15,649 nt of DNA from a bacterium (GTDB lineage: Bacteria > Patescibacteriota > Saccharimonadia > Saccharimonadales > UBA4665): NCBI GenBank assembly GCA_021846765.1, contig JAJZWH010000017.1:1-15649 (forward strand), read 5' to 3'. The notes beneath the pieces are model-generated. The model was not told where the DNA came from and did no database searches. It saw only the letters and a list, made by a program, of their open reading frames with translations. How positions within the stretch are numbered: the first letter of the stretch is position 1; each line of letters opens with the position of its first letter. A program made the position numbers and the translations under genes. Below, piece by piece: positions 7,449-14,887 of the stretch.

Positions 7449-7697
7449 ATGGTCAAAAACATAACGATTTTTACTACCAATACATGCGGTTACTGTCAAA
7501 TGGTCAAAAAATATTTAACAGCTAAAGGTATGGGATATGATGAAGTTAACTTAGATCAACATCCCCATAGAAGAGCAGAAGCTCAAAATATAAGCGGTGC
7601 AATGACTGTTCCTATTACGGTTGTTACTAAAACAGACGACACAAAAGAAGTTATTGTAGGATATAATTTATCAAAATTAGTCCCTGCAGTTAATTAA
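7449..7697 (+). CDS. Glutaredoxin-like (YruB/NrdH-type) protein
   Basis: This 82-residue thioredoxin-fold protein carries the dithiol site CGYC (Cys13-Cys16) after the first strand, ITIFTTNTC. The cis-proline TVPITVV follows at about 54-60, and a C-terminal VGYNLSKL resembles the VGFD.xKL ending of YruB/NrdH-like glutaredoxins. It should act as a small cytoplasmic disulfide reductant, for example for a ribonucleotide reductase or peroxiredoxin. No glutathione gene is seen here, and a thioredoxin reductase-like gene follows 44 bases later. Direct reduction by that enzyme, as for NrdH, is therefore a reasonable inference. A strong AAGGAGA at 7434-7440 lies 8 bases before the ATG, and an upstream promoter is present. 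Confidence 0.88.
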   Translation: MVKNITIFTTNTCGYCQMVKKYLTAKGMGYDEVNLDQHPHRRAEAQNISGAMTVPITVVTKTDDTKEVIVGYNLSKLVPAVN

Positions 7698-7741
7698 ATA
7701 GATATTAATAAGATTAAAGTTTAGGATGTAGATGTTTTGAT

Positions 7742-8716
7742 ATGAGTGATAATAAAACACATCAGCTGGTGATAGTAGGTGCAGGACCAGCAGCACTTAG
7801 TGCAGCAATCTATACTACCAGAGAAGACATCGAAACTTTATTATTCGAAAAAGGAGTAGTTGGTGGCTTAGCAGCCGTTACCGATATAATTGATAATTAT
7901 CCAGGCTTTGCTCAAGGTGTGCACGGCTTGGATTTAGCTGAAAGTTTAAGAACCCAAGCAGAACGTTTTGGAGCTAACATAACTCTTGGTGAAGTGTTGG
8001 CTATTGATACATCTACGAAATATCCTAAATTGCTAACTACAGATGGCCAAGTGCGAACAAAAGCCCTATTAATAGCTACAGGTTGCGACTATAAAAAAAC
8101 GGGGGTACCGGGAGAACAAGAATATTATGCTCGAGGAGTTCATTATTGCGCTACTTGCGACGGGGCATTTTATAGAGACAAGAAATTAGTAGTTATCGGA
8201 GGGGGTAACTCTGCAGTTCAAGAATCTATATTTTTAACTCGTTTTGCTAGTCATATAGATATCTTAGTTAGGTCTAAGATTAAAGCTAGTGAAGTTTTGC
8301 AAAAAGAATTACAGACTTATATCGATAACGGAAAAATAACCATACATCTGGGCATTTCTCCCAAAGAAATAGTTGGTAACGAAGATGGTGTTTATGAAGT
8401 AGTTGGCCAAACTACAAAAGGAGAACTTAAAAAATACCAAACTGACGGAGTGTTTATTTTTATAGGTCTTCAACCCAATACTAATTTTTTAATTAATAGT
8501 CAGGTAGAACTTGATAGATATGGTTTTATCGCTACCGATGGCAATCTAGAGACAACTGTTAAAGGAATTTTTGCCGCAGGAGATGTACGTAAAGGGGCGA
8601 CGATGCAAATAGCCAGTGCATCAGGAGAAGGCGCTACTGCAGCATTGAAAATTAGAGAATATCTTGAAGGTAGATTACATACTTCTGAACCTAGAGAACT
8701 AGAAGTTAACCCTTAA
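7742..8716 (+). CDS. trxB: Thioredoxin-disulfide reductase
   Basis: This 324-residue flavoprotein is the low-molecular-weight type of thioredoxin reductase, passing electrons from a pyridine nucleotide through FAD to a redoxin. Motifs are: FAD-binding VGAGPAALSAA (12-22), redox CATC (Cys136-Cys139) followed by DG, the second dinucleotide fold GGGNSAVQE (153-161), and the C-terminal FAD motif GIFAAGDVR. The usual NADPH 2'-phosphate motif HRRxxxRA is not kept; the matching stretch reads VRSKIKAS (176-183), so NADPH preference is doubtful. The glutaredoxin gene upstream is a likely partner and they probably form an operon. Only a weak, distant AGGATG (7723-7728) precedes the ATG. Family assignment is strong; the electron donor is open. 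Confidence 0.92.
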   Translation: MSDNKTHQLVIVGAGPAALSAAIYTTREDIETLLFEKGVVGGLAAVTDIIDNYPGFAQGVHGLDLAESLRTQAERFGANITLGEVLAIDTSTKYPKLLTTDGQVRTKALLIATGCDYKKTGVPGEQEYYARGVHYCATCDGAFYRDKKLVVIGGGNSAVQESIFLTRFASHIDILVRSKIKASEVLQKELQTYIDNGKITIHLGISPKEIVGNEDGVYEVVGQTTKGELKKYQTDGVFIFIGLQPNTNFLINSQVELDRYGFIATDGNLETTVKGIFAAGDVRKGATMQIASASGEGATAALKIREYLEGRLHTSEPRELEVNP

Positions 8717-8769
8717 TCATTCTTCGTGAGCCGATATAGTCATCAATTTATTACCCATTTCTATTGGTG

Positions 8770-8775
8770 TACAAT
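8770..8775 (+). promoter_or_regulatory. -10 box of the ppa promoter
   Basis: TACAAT lies 49 bases before the pyrophosphatase ATG in the 108-base gap after trxB. A weak -35 candidate, TTTATT (8747-8752), has a 17-base spacer. The leader of about 43 bases ends in a strong ribosome binding site. Confidence 0.4.
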
Positions 8776-8824
8776 ATTAAAAGAGTAGAATAAATACTAT
8801 CAAAATTATAAAAGGAGAGAAATT

Positions 8825-9370
8825 ATGCCAGATTATAATTTGGTTCTAGATCCAGGTGATTACCCAGCTGCTAAAGTAAATGTAGTAATTGAAATTCCTC
8901 AAGGTAGTCATTTAAAAGTTGAATATGACCGAAAAAGAGCCTGTTTTATGGTGGATAGGGTTGAGCCAAGTATATATCCTAAACCAGTAAATTATGGTTT
9001 TATACCGGCTACAACCGATGAGGATGGAGATGAATTAGACGTTTTAGTAGTCTGTAGCGAGCCTATACTAACTGGGATCTGGTTGGAATGTAGAGTAATA
9101 GGCGTTTTAATGTTTAATGATGACGGCGAAGGTGATCATAAAATTGTTGCCGTACCTAGTGATGACCGAGATAGCGGAGATGCTATTAGGTCATTAGATG
9201 ATTTAGGAGAACGGTGGAAACAGAAAATAGCTGAACATTTTAACCACTATAAAGACTTAAAAAAACCTGGATCAACTAAAGTTTTGGGCTGGGGAGACAT
9301 CGATCAAGCTAAAGAAATCGTTAGTCAATCTATAGAACGATACAACAAGCAAAAGAATGCAAGTAATTAA
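8825..9370 (+). CDS. ppa: Inorganic pyrophosphatase, family I
   Basis: This soluble Mg2+-dependent enzyme hydrolyses pyrophosphate to phosphate and so pulls biosynthetic reactions forward. At 181 residues it has the normal length of bacterial family I enzymes. The active-site residues can be aligned: Glu23 (IEIPQGS), Lys31 and Glu33 (KVEYD), Arg45, Tyr51 and Tyr57 (YPKPVNYGF), the signature DEDGDELDVLV with Asp67, Asp69 and Asp72, then Asp99/Asp100, Asp104 and Lys106 (DDGEGDHK), and Tyr/Lys in HYKDLKK. A strong AAGGAGAG at 8812-8819 fixes the start. The last 14 bases overlap the following Nudix gene. Its position beside a Nudix hydrolase fits a shared role in clearing or recycling pyrophosphate, though this is inference. 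Confidence 0.96.
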   Translation: MPDYNLVLDPGDYPAAKVNVVIEIPQGSHLKVEYDRKRACFMVDRVEPSIYPKPVNYGFIPATTDEDGDELDVLVVCSEPILTGIWLECRVIGVLMFNDDGEGDHKIVAVPSDDRDSGDAIRSLDDLGERWKQKIAEHFNHYKDLKKPGSTKVLGWGDIDQAKEIVSQSIERYNKQKNASN

Positions 9371-9791
9371 CACAGCCAAAATTGTATTGGTTAATAGCAA
9401 TCTAAAGCAATTACTAATAATCAAAAGAAGCTCAACTGATACTCGGCGTCCTCAACAATGGGACATACCTGGCGGAACAGTCGAGCCCGATGAACTAATT
9501 GAAAAGGGTGCGGTCAGAGAATGTTTGGAAGAATGTTCTATTACTATTCCAGAAGAATCCCTGAAGTTAATCTATACCACAAGAGACATAGTAGATAATA
9601 ATAAAATATTAGTAAATTGGTTAATATTTAGCGGTTTTACTAATCAAGATAAAGTAGTCTTAAGTTATGAGCATCAAGAATATAAATGGGTTAACCTTGA
9701 ACAGGCCATCAAATTAATCGCCTATGATCGTCAAAAATTAGCTCTAGAATTAATATATCAAAAGAAATTAATACCAGAACTTTTTGATTAA
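9357..9791 (+). CDS. Nudix hydrolase overlapping ppa
   Basis: This 144-residue protein is a second, unrelated-looking Nudix hydrolase. Its Nudix box spans residues 40-62: Gly40, Glu46, then RECLEECSI (54-62). The glycine near the end of the consensus is a serine (Ser61), while the metal-binding glutamates of REUXEE are all present, so activity is likely. WDIPGGTVEPDE (35-46) resembles MutT/NDP-sugar-type Nudix proteins. It starts inside the 3' end of ppa in another frame, with no clear Shine-Dalgarno, implying translational coupling to the pyrophosphatase. Many Nudix reactions release pyrophosphate, which would suit that partner. The true substrate is unknown. Confidence 0.85.
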   Translation: MQVINTAKIVLVNSNLKQLLIIKRSSTDTRRPQQWDIPGGTVEPDELIEKGAVRECLEECSITIPEESLKLIYTTRDIVDNNKILVNWLIFSGFTNQDKVVLSYEHQEYKWVNLEQAIKLIAYDRQKLALELIYQKKLIPELFD

Positions 9792-9795
9792 TGGT

Positions 9796-9823
9796 TTGAA
9801 AAAGCTTCTATTTACTATATAAT
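9796..9823 (+). promoter_or_regulatory. Strong promoter of the carbon-metabolism operon
   Basis: TTGAAA (9796-9801) and a perfect TATAAT (9818-9823) are separated by 16 bases. This is the best-matching promoter in the window and stands before gap, the first gene of the central carbon cluster. The predicted start near 9830 leaves a leader of about 46 bases with an AGGAGA site. Confidence 0.65.
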
Positions 9824-9876
9824 TTAGCCTATATAAAAGAATAAATATAAAATAAAAATAGGAGAATTTGCTAAGA

Positions 9877-10908
9877 ATGAAAATAAAAGTTGCAATTAAT
9901 GGATTTGGACGAATTGGAAGAATTGCTTTTAGGATCGCTAATGAGCGAGATGATATGGAAGTAGTTGGGGTAAATGATTTAACCGATACTAAAACTTTAG
10001 CTTACCTATTGGCTCATGATTCAAACTACGGAAATTATCAACATAAAGTCGAATACGATGAAAATAATCTGATTATTGACGGAACAGCCATACCTATATT
10101 TGCTGAAAAAGACCCTGCGTTGTTGCCTTGGGGAAAATTAAATGTTGATGTAGTTATTGAATCTACTGGTAGGTTTACCAGTGGTGAAACAGCTAGGGCT
10201 CATATCCAAGCAGGAGCTAAAAAAGTTGTGATATCAGCGCCGACTAAAAGTGACGATGTTAAAACTATAGTCATCGGTGCCAATGACGAAGAGCTAAAGA
10301 ATGCAGGAGATATTATATCTAATGCGTCTTGTACTACTAATAGTGTTGCTGCAGTTATGGATATAATAGATCGAGAATTTACTGTTGAAAAGGCAATGTT
10401 AACTACAGTCCATAGCGACACGGCCAGCCAAACACTAACAGATAGTCCATCTAAAGATTTAAGAGAAGGAAGAGCAGCTGCTCACAATTTAGTGCCGACT
10501 ACTACGGGTGCCGCTATTGCAGTCGCTAAGACAGTTCCGAATTTAGTGGGTAAATTCGACGGCCTAAGTGTTCGAGTACCTACTCCAGTTGTTAGTATAA
10601 GCGACGTAACTATGCTATTAAGTCGGAATACCTCTAAGCAAGAAGTTAACGATCTGTTAATAAAATCATCTCACGATCCATATTATCAAGGAATAATCGA
10701 CGTATCTGATGAACCTTTAGTTAGCACTGATTATATAGGCAATTCAAACTCAGGTATTGTTGATCTCGAACTGACTAATGTAGTTGCTGGTAATTTAGTT
10801 AAAGTAGTTGTTTGGTATGACAATGAGTGGGGCTATTCAAATCGATTAGTAGAATTAGTTGCAGATGCCGGACGATTGTTGTATCAAAAAAGTCAAAGTA
10901 CTAATTAA
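9877..10908 (+). CDS. gap: Glyceraldehyde-3-phosphate dehydrogenase
   Basis: This enzyme oxidises glyceraldehyde 3-phosphate with NAD+ and phosphate to 1,3-bisphosphoglycerate in lower glycolysis. Counted from the ATG at 9877 it has 343 residues, normal for the family. It starts with the Rossmann motif VAINGFGRIGR. Asp34 in VNDLTD suggests NAD+ preference. Catalytic Cys152 lies in NASCTTNS and His179 in TTVHSD, and the C terminus has the conserved WYDNEWGYSNR. A TTG at 9868 would add three residues, but it is only three bases from GGAG (9861-9864). The ATG gives a 12-base spacing and matches the usual N terminus, so I prefer it. The gene heads a cluster with rpiB, rpe, transketolase and aldolase and follows a strong promoter. 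Confidence 0.96.
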   Translation: MKIKVAINGFGRIGRIAFRIANERDDMEVVGVNDLTDTKTLAYLLAHDSNYGNYQHKVEYDENNLIIDGTAIPIFAEKDPALLPWGKLNVDVVIESTGRFTSGETARAHIQAGAKKVVISAPTKSDDVKTIVIGANDEELKNAGDIISNASCTTNSVAAVMDIIDREFTVEKAMLTTVHSDTASQTLTDSPSKDLREGRAAAHNLVPTTTGAAIAVAKTVPNLVGKFDGLSVRVPTPVVSISDVTMLLSRNTSKQEVNDLLIKSSHDPYYQGIIDVSDEPLVSTDYIGNSNSGIVDLELTNVVAGNLVKVVVWYDNEWGYSNRLVELVADAGRLLYQKSQSTN

Positions 10909-10917
10909 TGGTAATTA

Positions 10918-11367
10918 ATGATGCAAATATTTCTGGGTAGTGATCATAACGGTTTAGACCTAAAAAATCATATCTATCAATTTCTCAAAAATGGGAATTA
11001 TGATGTTCAAGATAAAGGAGATATTAAATTTAGACCAGAAGATGATTTTCCTGTTTTTGCCTCTAGAGTAGTTAATGCAATGAGAATAACCGACGATCAA
11101 GATCCCAGAGGAATACTTATTTGCGGCAGTGGACAAGGAATGTGTATGGCGGCAAATAGGTATAAAGGAATAAGAGCCGCATTGTGTTGGAATATTATAG
11201 AGGCTAGATCATCCAGGAATGATGATAATAGTAATATTTTATGTTTATCTGCTAAATCTACTTCAACTAATGAAGCAGAAGGAATAATAAATACCTGGCT
11301 TAATACTTCGTTTGCTGCCGCTCCAAGATTTATTCGTAGATTAAAAGAGTTAGATGAGCTAACTTAA
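10918..11367 (+). CDS. rpiB: Ribose-5-phosphate isomerase B (RpiB/LacAB family)
   Basis: This enzyme interconverts ribose 5-phosphate and ribulose 5-phosphate. The 149 residues match the RpiB/LacAB family throughout. IFLGSDHNG (4-12) contains the N-terminal Asp-His pair. DDFPVFA (42-48) corresponds to the usual DYPDYA, with Phe for Tyr. The anion-hole motif is ICGSGQGM (68-75) with catalytic Cys69, followed by NRYKGIRAALC (80-90) and RNDDNSNILCLS. LacA/LacB subunits work as pairs on galactose 6-phosphate, but only one gene is present here and its neighbours are pentose-phosphate genes, so RpiB is preferred. Two ATGs lie in tandem (10918 and 10921) without a clear Shine-Dalgarno, nine bases after gap, so which is used is uncertain. 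Confidence 0.93.
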   Translation: MMQIFLGSDHNGLDLKNHIYQFLKNGNYDVQDKGDIKFRPEDDFPVFASRVVNAMRITDDQDPRGILICGSGQGMCMAANRYKGIRAALCWNIIEARSSRNDDNSNILCLSAKSTSTNEAEGIINTWLNTSFAAAPRFIRRLKELDELT

Positions 11368-11387
11368 AAGAGAAACAACATTAAATC

Positions 11388-12032
11388 ATGCCCATAATAT
11401 GTCCAACTGTCACCGTAGAGACTGTACAAGAATATTTACAACAGTTAAATATTGCCTCTAATTTATCTAAACGCGTTCACATAGATTTTTCGGATGGCAC
11501 TATGTCTGACAGAAAGCTTCTAGGAATGAAAGATATTAATTGGTCTAATCCTGATCTGCTAGTAGATATTCATCTTATGTCCAAAAAGCCAGATTTCACA
11601 TCTATAATGACTAAGACTAATAAATTTAATTTAGTCATAGTTCATGCTGAAGTAAATTTAGATATACCAAAAATAGCTAAACTATTAAAACAATCCAATA
11701 TCAAACTAGGACTTGCTGTTATGGAGAATAGTGACAACAATTTAGTAGCAGCACATATAGAACTAATAGATCATGTATTAATTTTTTCAGGTAATCTTGG
11801 CTATCAGGGTGGATCTAATGCCGATTTGTCTCTTTTAGAAAGAGTTAATTATTTTAAATTAATAAAACCGCAGCTAGAAATAGGCTGGGATGGTGGCATA
11901 AACGATAAAAATATTCAGAAGATTATTCAATCAGGAGTTGATGTATTAAATGTCGGTGGATTTATTCAACATTCCGTTAATCCTCAAGAAGCTTATGCTA
12001 AACTACAATTAGTACTAAATCAAAATAAATGA
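11388..12032 (+). CDS. rpe: Divergent ribulose-phosphate 3-epimerase-like protein
   Basis: This 214-residue TIM-barrel protein is related to ribulose-5-phosphate 3-epimerase, which makes xylulose 5-phosphate for transketolase. The four metal-binding or catalytic positions appear conserved: His31 and Asp33 (HIDFSDG), His62 (DIHLM) and Asp168 (GWDGGI), plus VHAE at 85-88. The loop that normally reads like M.V.PGfGGQ is FSGNLGYQGG (133-142), and the DG.fvPN loop is altered (DGTMSDRK), so substrate handling may differ. Allulose-6-phosphate epimerase is a possible alternative. Its position between rpiB and transketolase favours a pentose-phosphate role. The ribosome site is weak (AGAGAA). Its TGA overlaps the next start as ATGA, the one intact gene here not ending in TAA. 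Confidence 0.82.
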   Translation: MPIICPTVTVETVQEYLQQLNIASNLSKRVHIDFSDGTMSDRKLLGMKDINWSNPDLLVDIHLMSKKPDFTSIMTKTNKFNLVIVHAEVNLDIPKIAKLLKQSNIKLGLAVMENSDNNLVAAHIELIDHVLIFSGNLGYQGGSNADLSLLERVNYFKLIKPQLEIGWDGGINDKNIQKIIQSGVDVLNVGGFIQHSVNPQEAYAKLQLVLNQNK

Positions 12033-12892
12033 TTAACAATAAAAAATACTCCATCGAACAGCTAGAATTAATTACCAATAATATACGTCAAGATATTATT
12101 AAAATGCTCCTGAAAGCTGGAAGCGGTCATACTGCAGGACCATTAGGTTTAGCAGATATCTTTAGCGCCTTATATTTCGATATATTAAAACACGATCCTA
12201 AAAATCCTGAATGGGCAGATCGGGACATTTTATTATTGTCTAATGGACATTGTGTTCCTGTTAGGTACGCTGCAATGGCTGAGGCTGGATATTTCGATAA
12301 AAAAGAACTGATGACTCTTAGACAATTAGGTACTAGACTACAGGGTCACCCGGAAAGATTGAGATTGCCGGGACTCGAATCTACTTCTGGGCCTTTAGGG
12401 TCTGGCTTAAGTCAAGCTTGTGGTATTGCCTTAGCTCATAAGATGGATAATATCTTGCATCGTTGGATTTATATTGTTATGGGCGATGGTGAAACCGATG
12501 AAGGTAATGTATGGGAAGCAGCTATGTTTGCTGGTAATAATCATCTAAGTAAAATTATTGCCATTATTGATCGCAATAATATACAAATTGATGGTCCTAC
12601 GGAAATTGTTATGCCCCTAGAAGACTATAAAGCTAAATGGGAAGCCTTTGGATGGTATGTTATAGAGATTGACGGGAATAACATAGAAGACGTCATTGAT
12701 GCATGTGCTATGGGTCGAGCGATCAGTGAAAAACCAGTCATGATTTTAGCTTATACTATACCTGGTAAGGGAGTTGATTTTATTGAAAGTGATTTTCATT
12801 GGCATGGAATCCCACCAGATCATCAACAGGCCATCAAAGCAATTGCTGAATTGAGAACTCTTAACGGGCGCATTAGGAGTGAACATGAATAA
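12029..12892 (+). CDS. tktA: Transketolase N-terminal subunit
   Basis: This 287-residue subunit carries the thiamine-diphosphate binding half of a split transketolase, which moves two-carbon ketol units between sugar phosphates. Visible motifs are SGHTAGPLG (32-40), the first active-site histidines (His34, His74 in SNGHC, His107 in QGHPE), GPLGSGLSQACG (121-132), and the ThDP/Mg site GDGETDEGNVWEAA (152-165) ending at DRNN (181-184). The C-terminal IPGKGVDFIE and WHG follow. The Pyr and C-terminal domains are absent and are encoded by the next gene. It starts within the ATGA overlap with rpe and overlaps the downstream gene by 8 bases, giving equimolar, coupled synthesis. The symbol follows common usage for split subunits. 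Confidence 0.94.
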   Translation: MINNKKYSIEQLELITNNIRQDIIKMLLKAGSGHTAGPLGLADIFSALYFDILKHDPKNPEWADRDILLLSNGHCVPVRYAAMAEAGYFDKKELMTLRQLGTRLQGHPERLRLPGLESTSGPLGSGLSQACGIALAHKMDNILHRWIYIVMGDGETDEGNVWEAAMFAGNNHLSKIIAIIDRNNIQIDGPTEIVMPLEDYKAKWEAFGWYVIEIDGNNIEDVIDACAMGRAISEKPVMILAYTIPGKGVDFIESDFHWHGIPPDHQQAIKAIAELRTLNGRIRSEHE

Positions 12893-13862
12893 TAATAAAT
12901 TAATTGTGGACGTAACTAAGGAAGAAATTCAAAAAGCACCAATTCGTAAAGGTTTTGGTATAGGATTAAAAAAAGCCGGGGAACAGAACAGCAATGTAGT
13001 TGCTGCTTGTGCAGATTTAACAGAATCTACTCAAATGTTTTTATTTAAAGAGGCTTTTCCTGAAAGATTTGTTGAAATAGGTGTAGCCGAGCAAAATTTA
13101 GTTACCATAGGTTCAGGTTTAGCAGCTGGGGGTAAGATTCCTTTTGTTAGTAGTTATGCAGCTTTTAGCCCAGGAAGAAACTGGGAACAAATTAGAACCA
13201 CCATATGTTTAAATGATAGACCGGTAAAAATTGTTGGTTCCCATGCAGGAGTTAGCGTAGGACCAGACGGAGCTACACATCAAATGTTGGAAGACATTGC
13301 ATTAATGCGAGTACTCCCTAATATGGTAGTTATTGCACCGTGCGATTCAATTGAAGCCGAAAAAGCAACATTGGCTATGGCTAATGATCCAAGACCAAAC
13401 TATATGCGTTTAGCTAGAGAGGCAACGCCAATAATTACCATTGAATCTACACCCTTCGAAATAGGTAAAGCCCAAATTTTTGAATCGGGTAGTGACGTTA
13501 CCATTATAGCTACCGGAACAATGACTTATTATGCCCTACTAGCAGCCAATCAATTATATAAAGACGGGATAGAAGCTGAAGTAATTCATTTAGCAACCAT
13601 TAAACCATTAGATAGCCAGACTATCATTAAGAGTTTGCAAAAAACTGGTGCAGTGGTGACTGCGGAAGAAGGTCAGATAATTGGTGGATTAGGTGGAGCA
13701 ATAGCCGAATTAGCAGCTGAGAATTGCCCTGTGCCGATCAGACGAATAGGTATTAAAGATCGTTTTGGAGAATCAGGACAACCTGAAGAACTACTTCATT
13801 ATTTTGGTCTAGACAATGATCATATTAGGCTAGCTGCACACGAAGTAGTCAACAAAAAATAA
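12885..13862 (+). CDS. tktB: Transketolase C-terminal subunit
   Basis: This 325-residue partner supplies the pyrimidine-binding and C-terminal domains of the split transketolase. The catalytic glutamate that activates thiamine diphosphate is Glu69 in EIGVAEQN. SSYAAFSPGRNWEQIR (89-104) and SHAGVSVGPDGATHQMLEDIA (119-139) with His132 are also typical. The last 130 residues form the transketolase C-terminal domain (VTIIATGTM, VTAEEGQIIGGLGGAIAEL, RIGIKDRFGESG). Start choice: ATG at 12885 lies five bases after AGGAG (12875-12879). A GTG at 12879 is in frame but overlaps that site itself and is rejected. It overlaps the N subunit gene by 8 bases and precedes the aldolase by 18. Residues resemble transketolase more than DXP synthase or pyruvate dehydrogenase. 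Confidence 0.94.
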   Translation: MNNNKLIVDVTKEEIQKAPIRKGFGIGLKKAGEQNSNVVAACADLTESTQMFLFKEAFPERFVEIGVAEQNLVTIGSGLAAGGKIPFVSSYAAFSPGRNWEQIRTTICLNDRPVKIVGSHAGVSVGPDGATHQMLEDIALMRVLPNMVVIAPCDSIEAEKATLAMANDPRPNYMRLAREATPIITIESTPFEIGKAQIFESGSDVTIIATGTMTYYALLAANQLYKDGIEAEVIHLATIKPLDSQTIIKSLQKTGAVVTAEEGQIIGGLGGAIAELAAENCPVPIRRIGIKDRFGESGQPEELLHYFGLDNDHIRLAAHEVVNKK

Positions 13863-13880
13863 AAACAAGGAGAAAAATAT

Positions 13881-14795
13881 ATGCCACAAACGCTACGACA
13901 AATAAGAGATAATTGTTATAAAGCTAGAGAGCGAATGAAACAAGCTAGAAATGAACATTGGGCTTTCGGTGCTTTTAATTTGGACGATGAACCAACTCTT
14001 ATAGCAGTTGCTCGCGCTGCTCAAAAACACCAAGCCCCTGTATTGGTTGAAGTTAGTCAAGGAGAAGTAGATGATATTGGTCTAGATAATATTCGAGATC
14101 TTGTTGATAATATAAAAGAGCAATATAGTATAGAAGCTTACGTCAACTTAGATCATAGTCCTAGCATACAAGCGGCTAAATTAGGTATTGAAGCGGGTTT
14201 TGAATTTATACACATAGATGTTTCCCAAGCTAATCATGACGATAGCGATCAAGCAATAATCGATGCCACTAAAGCAGTAGTTGAATATGCCAAACTAACA
14301 GGAGCTTTAGTGGAAAGCGAACCTCATTATTTTGGCGGCTCTTCTAATTTACATAAAGAAGATATAGATTATCAAGAAATTAAGAAAACTTTCTCTACTC
14401 CTCAAGGAGCTAAATTGTTTGTTGAACAGACGGGTATTGATACCTTTGCGGCGGCTATTGGTAATTTACATGGCAAATATCCAGTCCCTAAGATACTTGA
14501 TCTAGATTTACTTCAACAAATACGCGAAGCTATTGATTGTAATATAAGTTTACATGGTGGCAGCGGTACGCCTGGGCATTATTTTAGAGATGCAGTCAAG
14601 ATCGGTGTAAGTAAGATTAATATTAACTCGGACATGAGAGTTGCCTATAGAAAGACCTTAGAGAGAACACTTAAAGAAAACCCAGATGAATACTCAGTCG
14701 CTAAACTGATATCTAAATATGTTGTACCAGCTGTTCAAGAAATAGTTGAAAGTAAGTTAATTGACTTTAATTCTAGCGGTAAAGCCGTAGTTTAA
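13881..14795 (+). CDS. fba: Class II fructose-bisphosphate aldolase
   Basis: This metal-dependent aldolase cleaves fructose 1,6-bisphosphate to glyceraldehyde 3-phosphate and dihydroxyacetone phosphate. The 304-residue protein retains the class II metal and catalytic set: Asp91-His92 (NLDHS), Glu145/Glu147 (ESEPHYFGG), His198 (IGNLHGKYP) and His225 (LHGGSGTP), followed by the phosphate-binding KININSDMR. Some motifs are unusual: IDVS instead of the common IDGS, and ESEPHYFGGSSNLHKED instead of a glycine-rich E.G.iGG.ED. This could affect specificity towards tagatose or sedoheptulose bisphosphates. A strong AAGGAG (13866-13871) sets the start. It is the last gene of the tight run that starts at gap; a 92-base gap follows. 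Confidence 0.93.
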   Translation: MPQTLRQIRDNCYKARERMKQARNEHWAFGAFNLDDEPTLIAVARAAQKHQAPVLVEVSQGEVDDIGLDNIRDLVDNIKEQYSIEAYVNLDHSPSIQAAKLGIEAGFEFIHIDVSQANHDDSDQAIIDATKAVVEYAKLTGALVESEPHYFGGSSNLHKEDIDYQEIKKTFSTPQGAKLFVEQTGIDTFAAAIGNLHGKYPVPKILDLDLLQQIREAIDCNISLHGGSGTPGHYFRDAVKIGVSKININSDMRVAYRKTLERTLKENPDEYSVAKLISKYVVPAVQEIVESKLIDFNSSGKAVV

Positions 14796-14803
14796 TTTTA
14801 CTG

Positions 14804-14862
14804 GTTCTATTTCCGACAATTAGAACTGTAGTAAGTAATTCTACAACTATTTACTAATAGTT
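14804..14862. repeat. Two short AT-rich hairpins between fba and the coiled-coil gene
   Basis: GTTCTA (14804-14809) pairs with TAGAAC (14821-14826), and AACTAT (14845-14850) pairs with ATAGTT (14857-14862) across a six-base loop. Neither is GC-rich or followed by a T-tract, so they are not convincing intrinsic terminators. They may be chance, or may bound the downstream promoter. Confidence 0.25.
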
Positions 14863-14879
14863 ATAACTTAGATTATAGT
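14851..14879 (+). promoter_or_regulatory. Possible promoter for the coiled-coil gene
   Basis: TTACTA (14851-14856), a 17-base spacer and TATAGT (14874-14879) would give a transcript starting within a few bases of the ATG at 14888. A second candidate -10, TATAAC (14862-14867), would leave a leader of about 14 bases. Both lack a Shine-Dalgarno before the gene. The evidence is moderate at best. Confidence 0.35.
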
Positions 14880-14887
14880 AGTAGTTA

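Noticed and set aside
9868..9876. TTG start for gap, adding three residues
   Set aside because: It lies only three bases from the GGAG core, and family members begin at the following ATG.
10200..10421. Minus-strand ORF of 73 codons inside gap
   Set aside because: It is fully antisense to the catalytic region of GAPDH and has no start signals.
12879..12884. GTG start for the transketolase C-terminal subunit
   Set aside because: The GTG overlaps the AGGAG site; the ATG at 12885 is correctly spaced from it.
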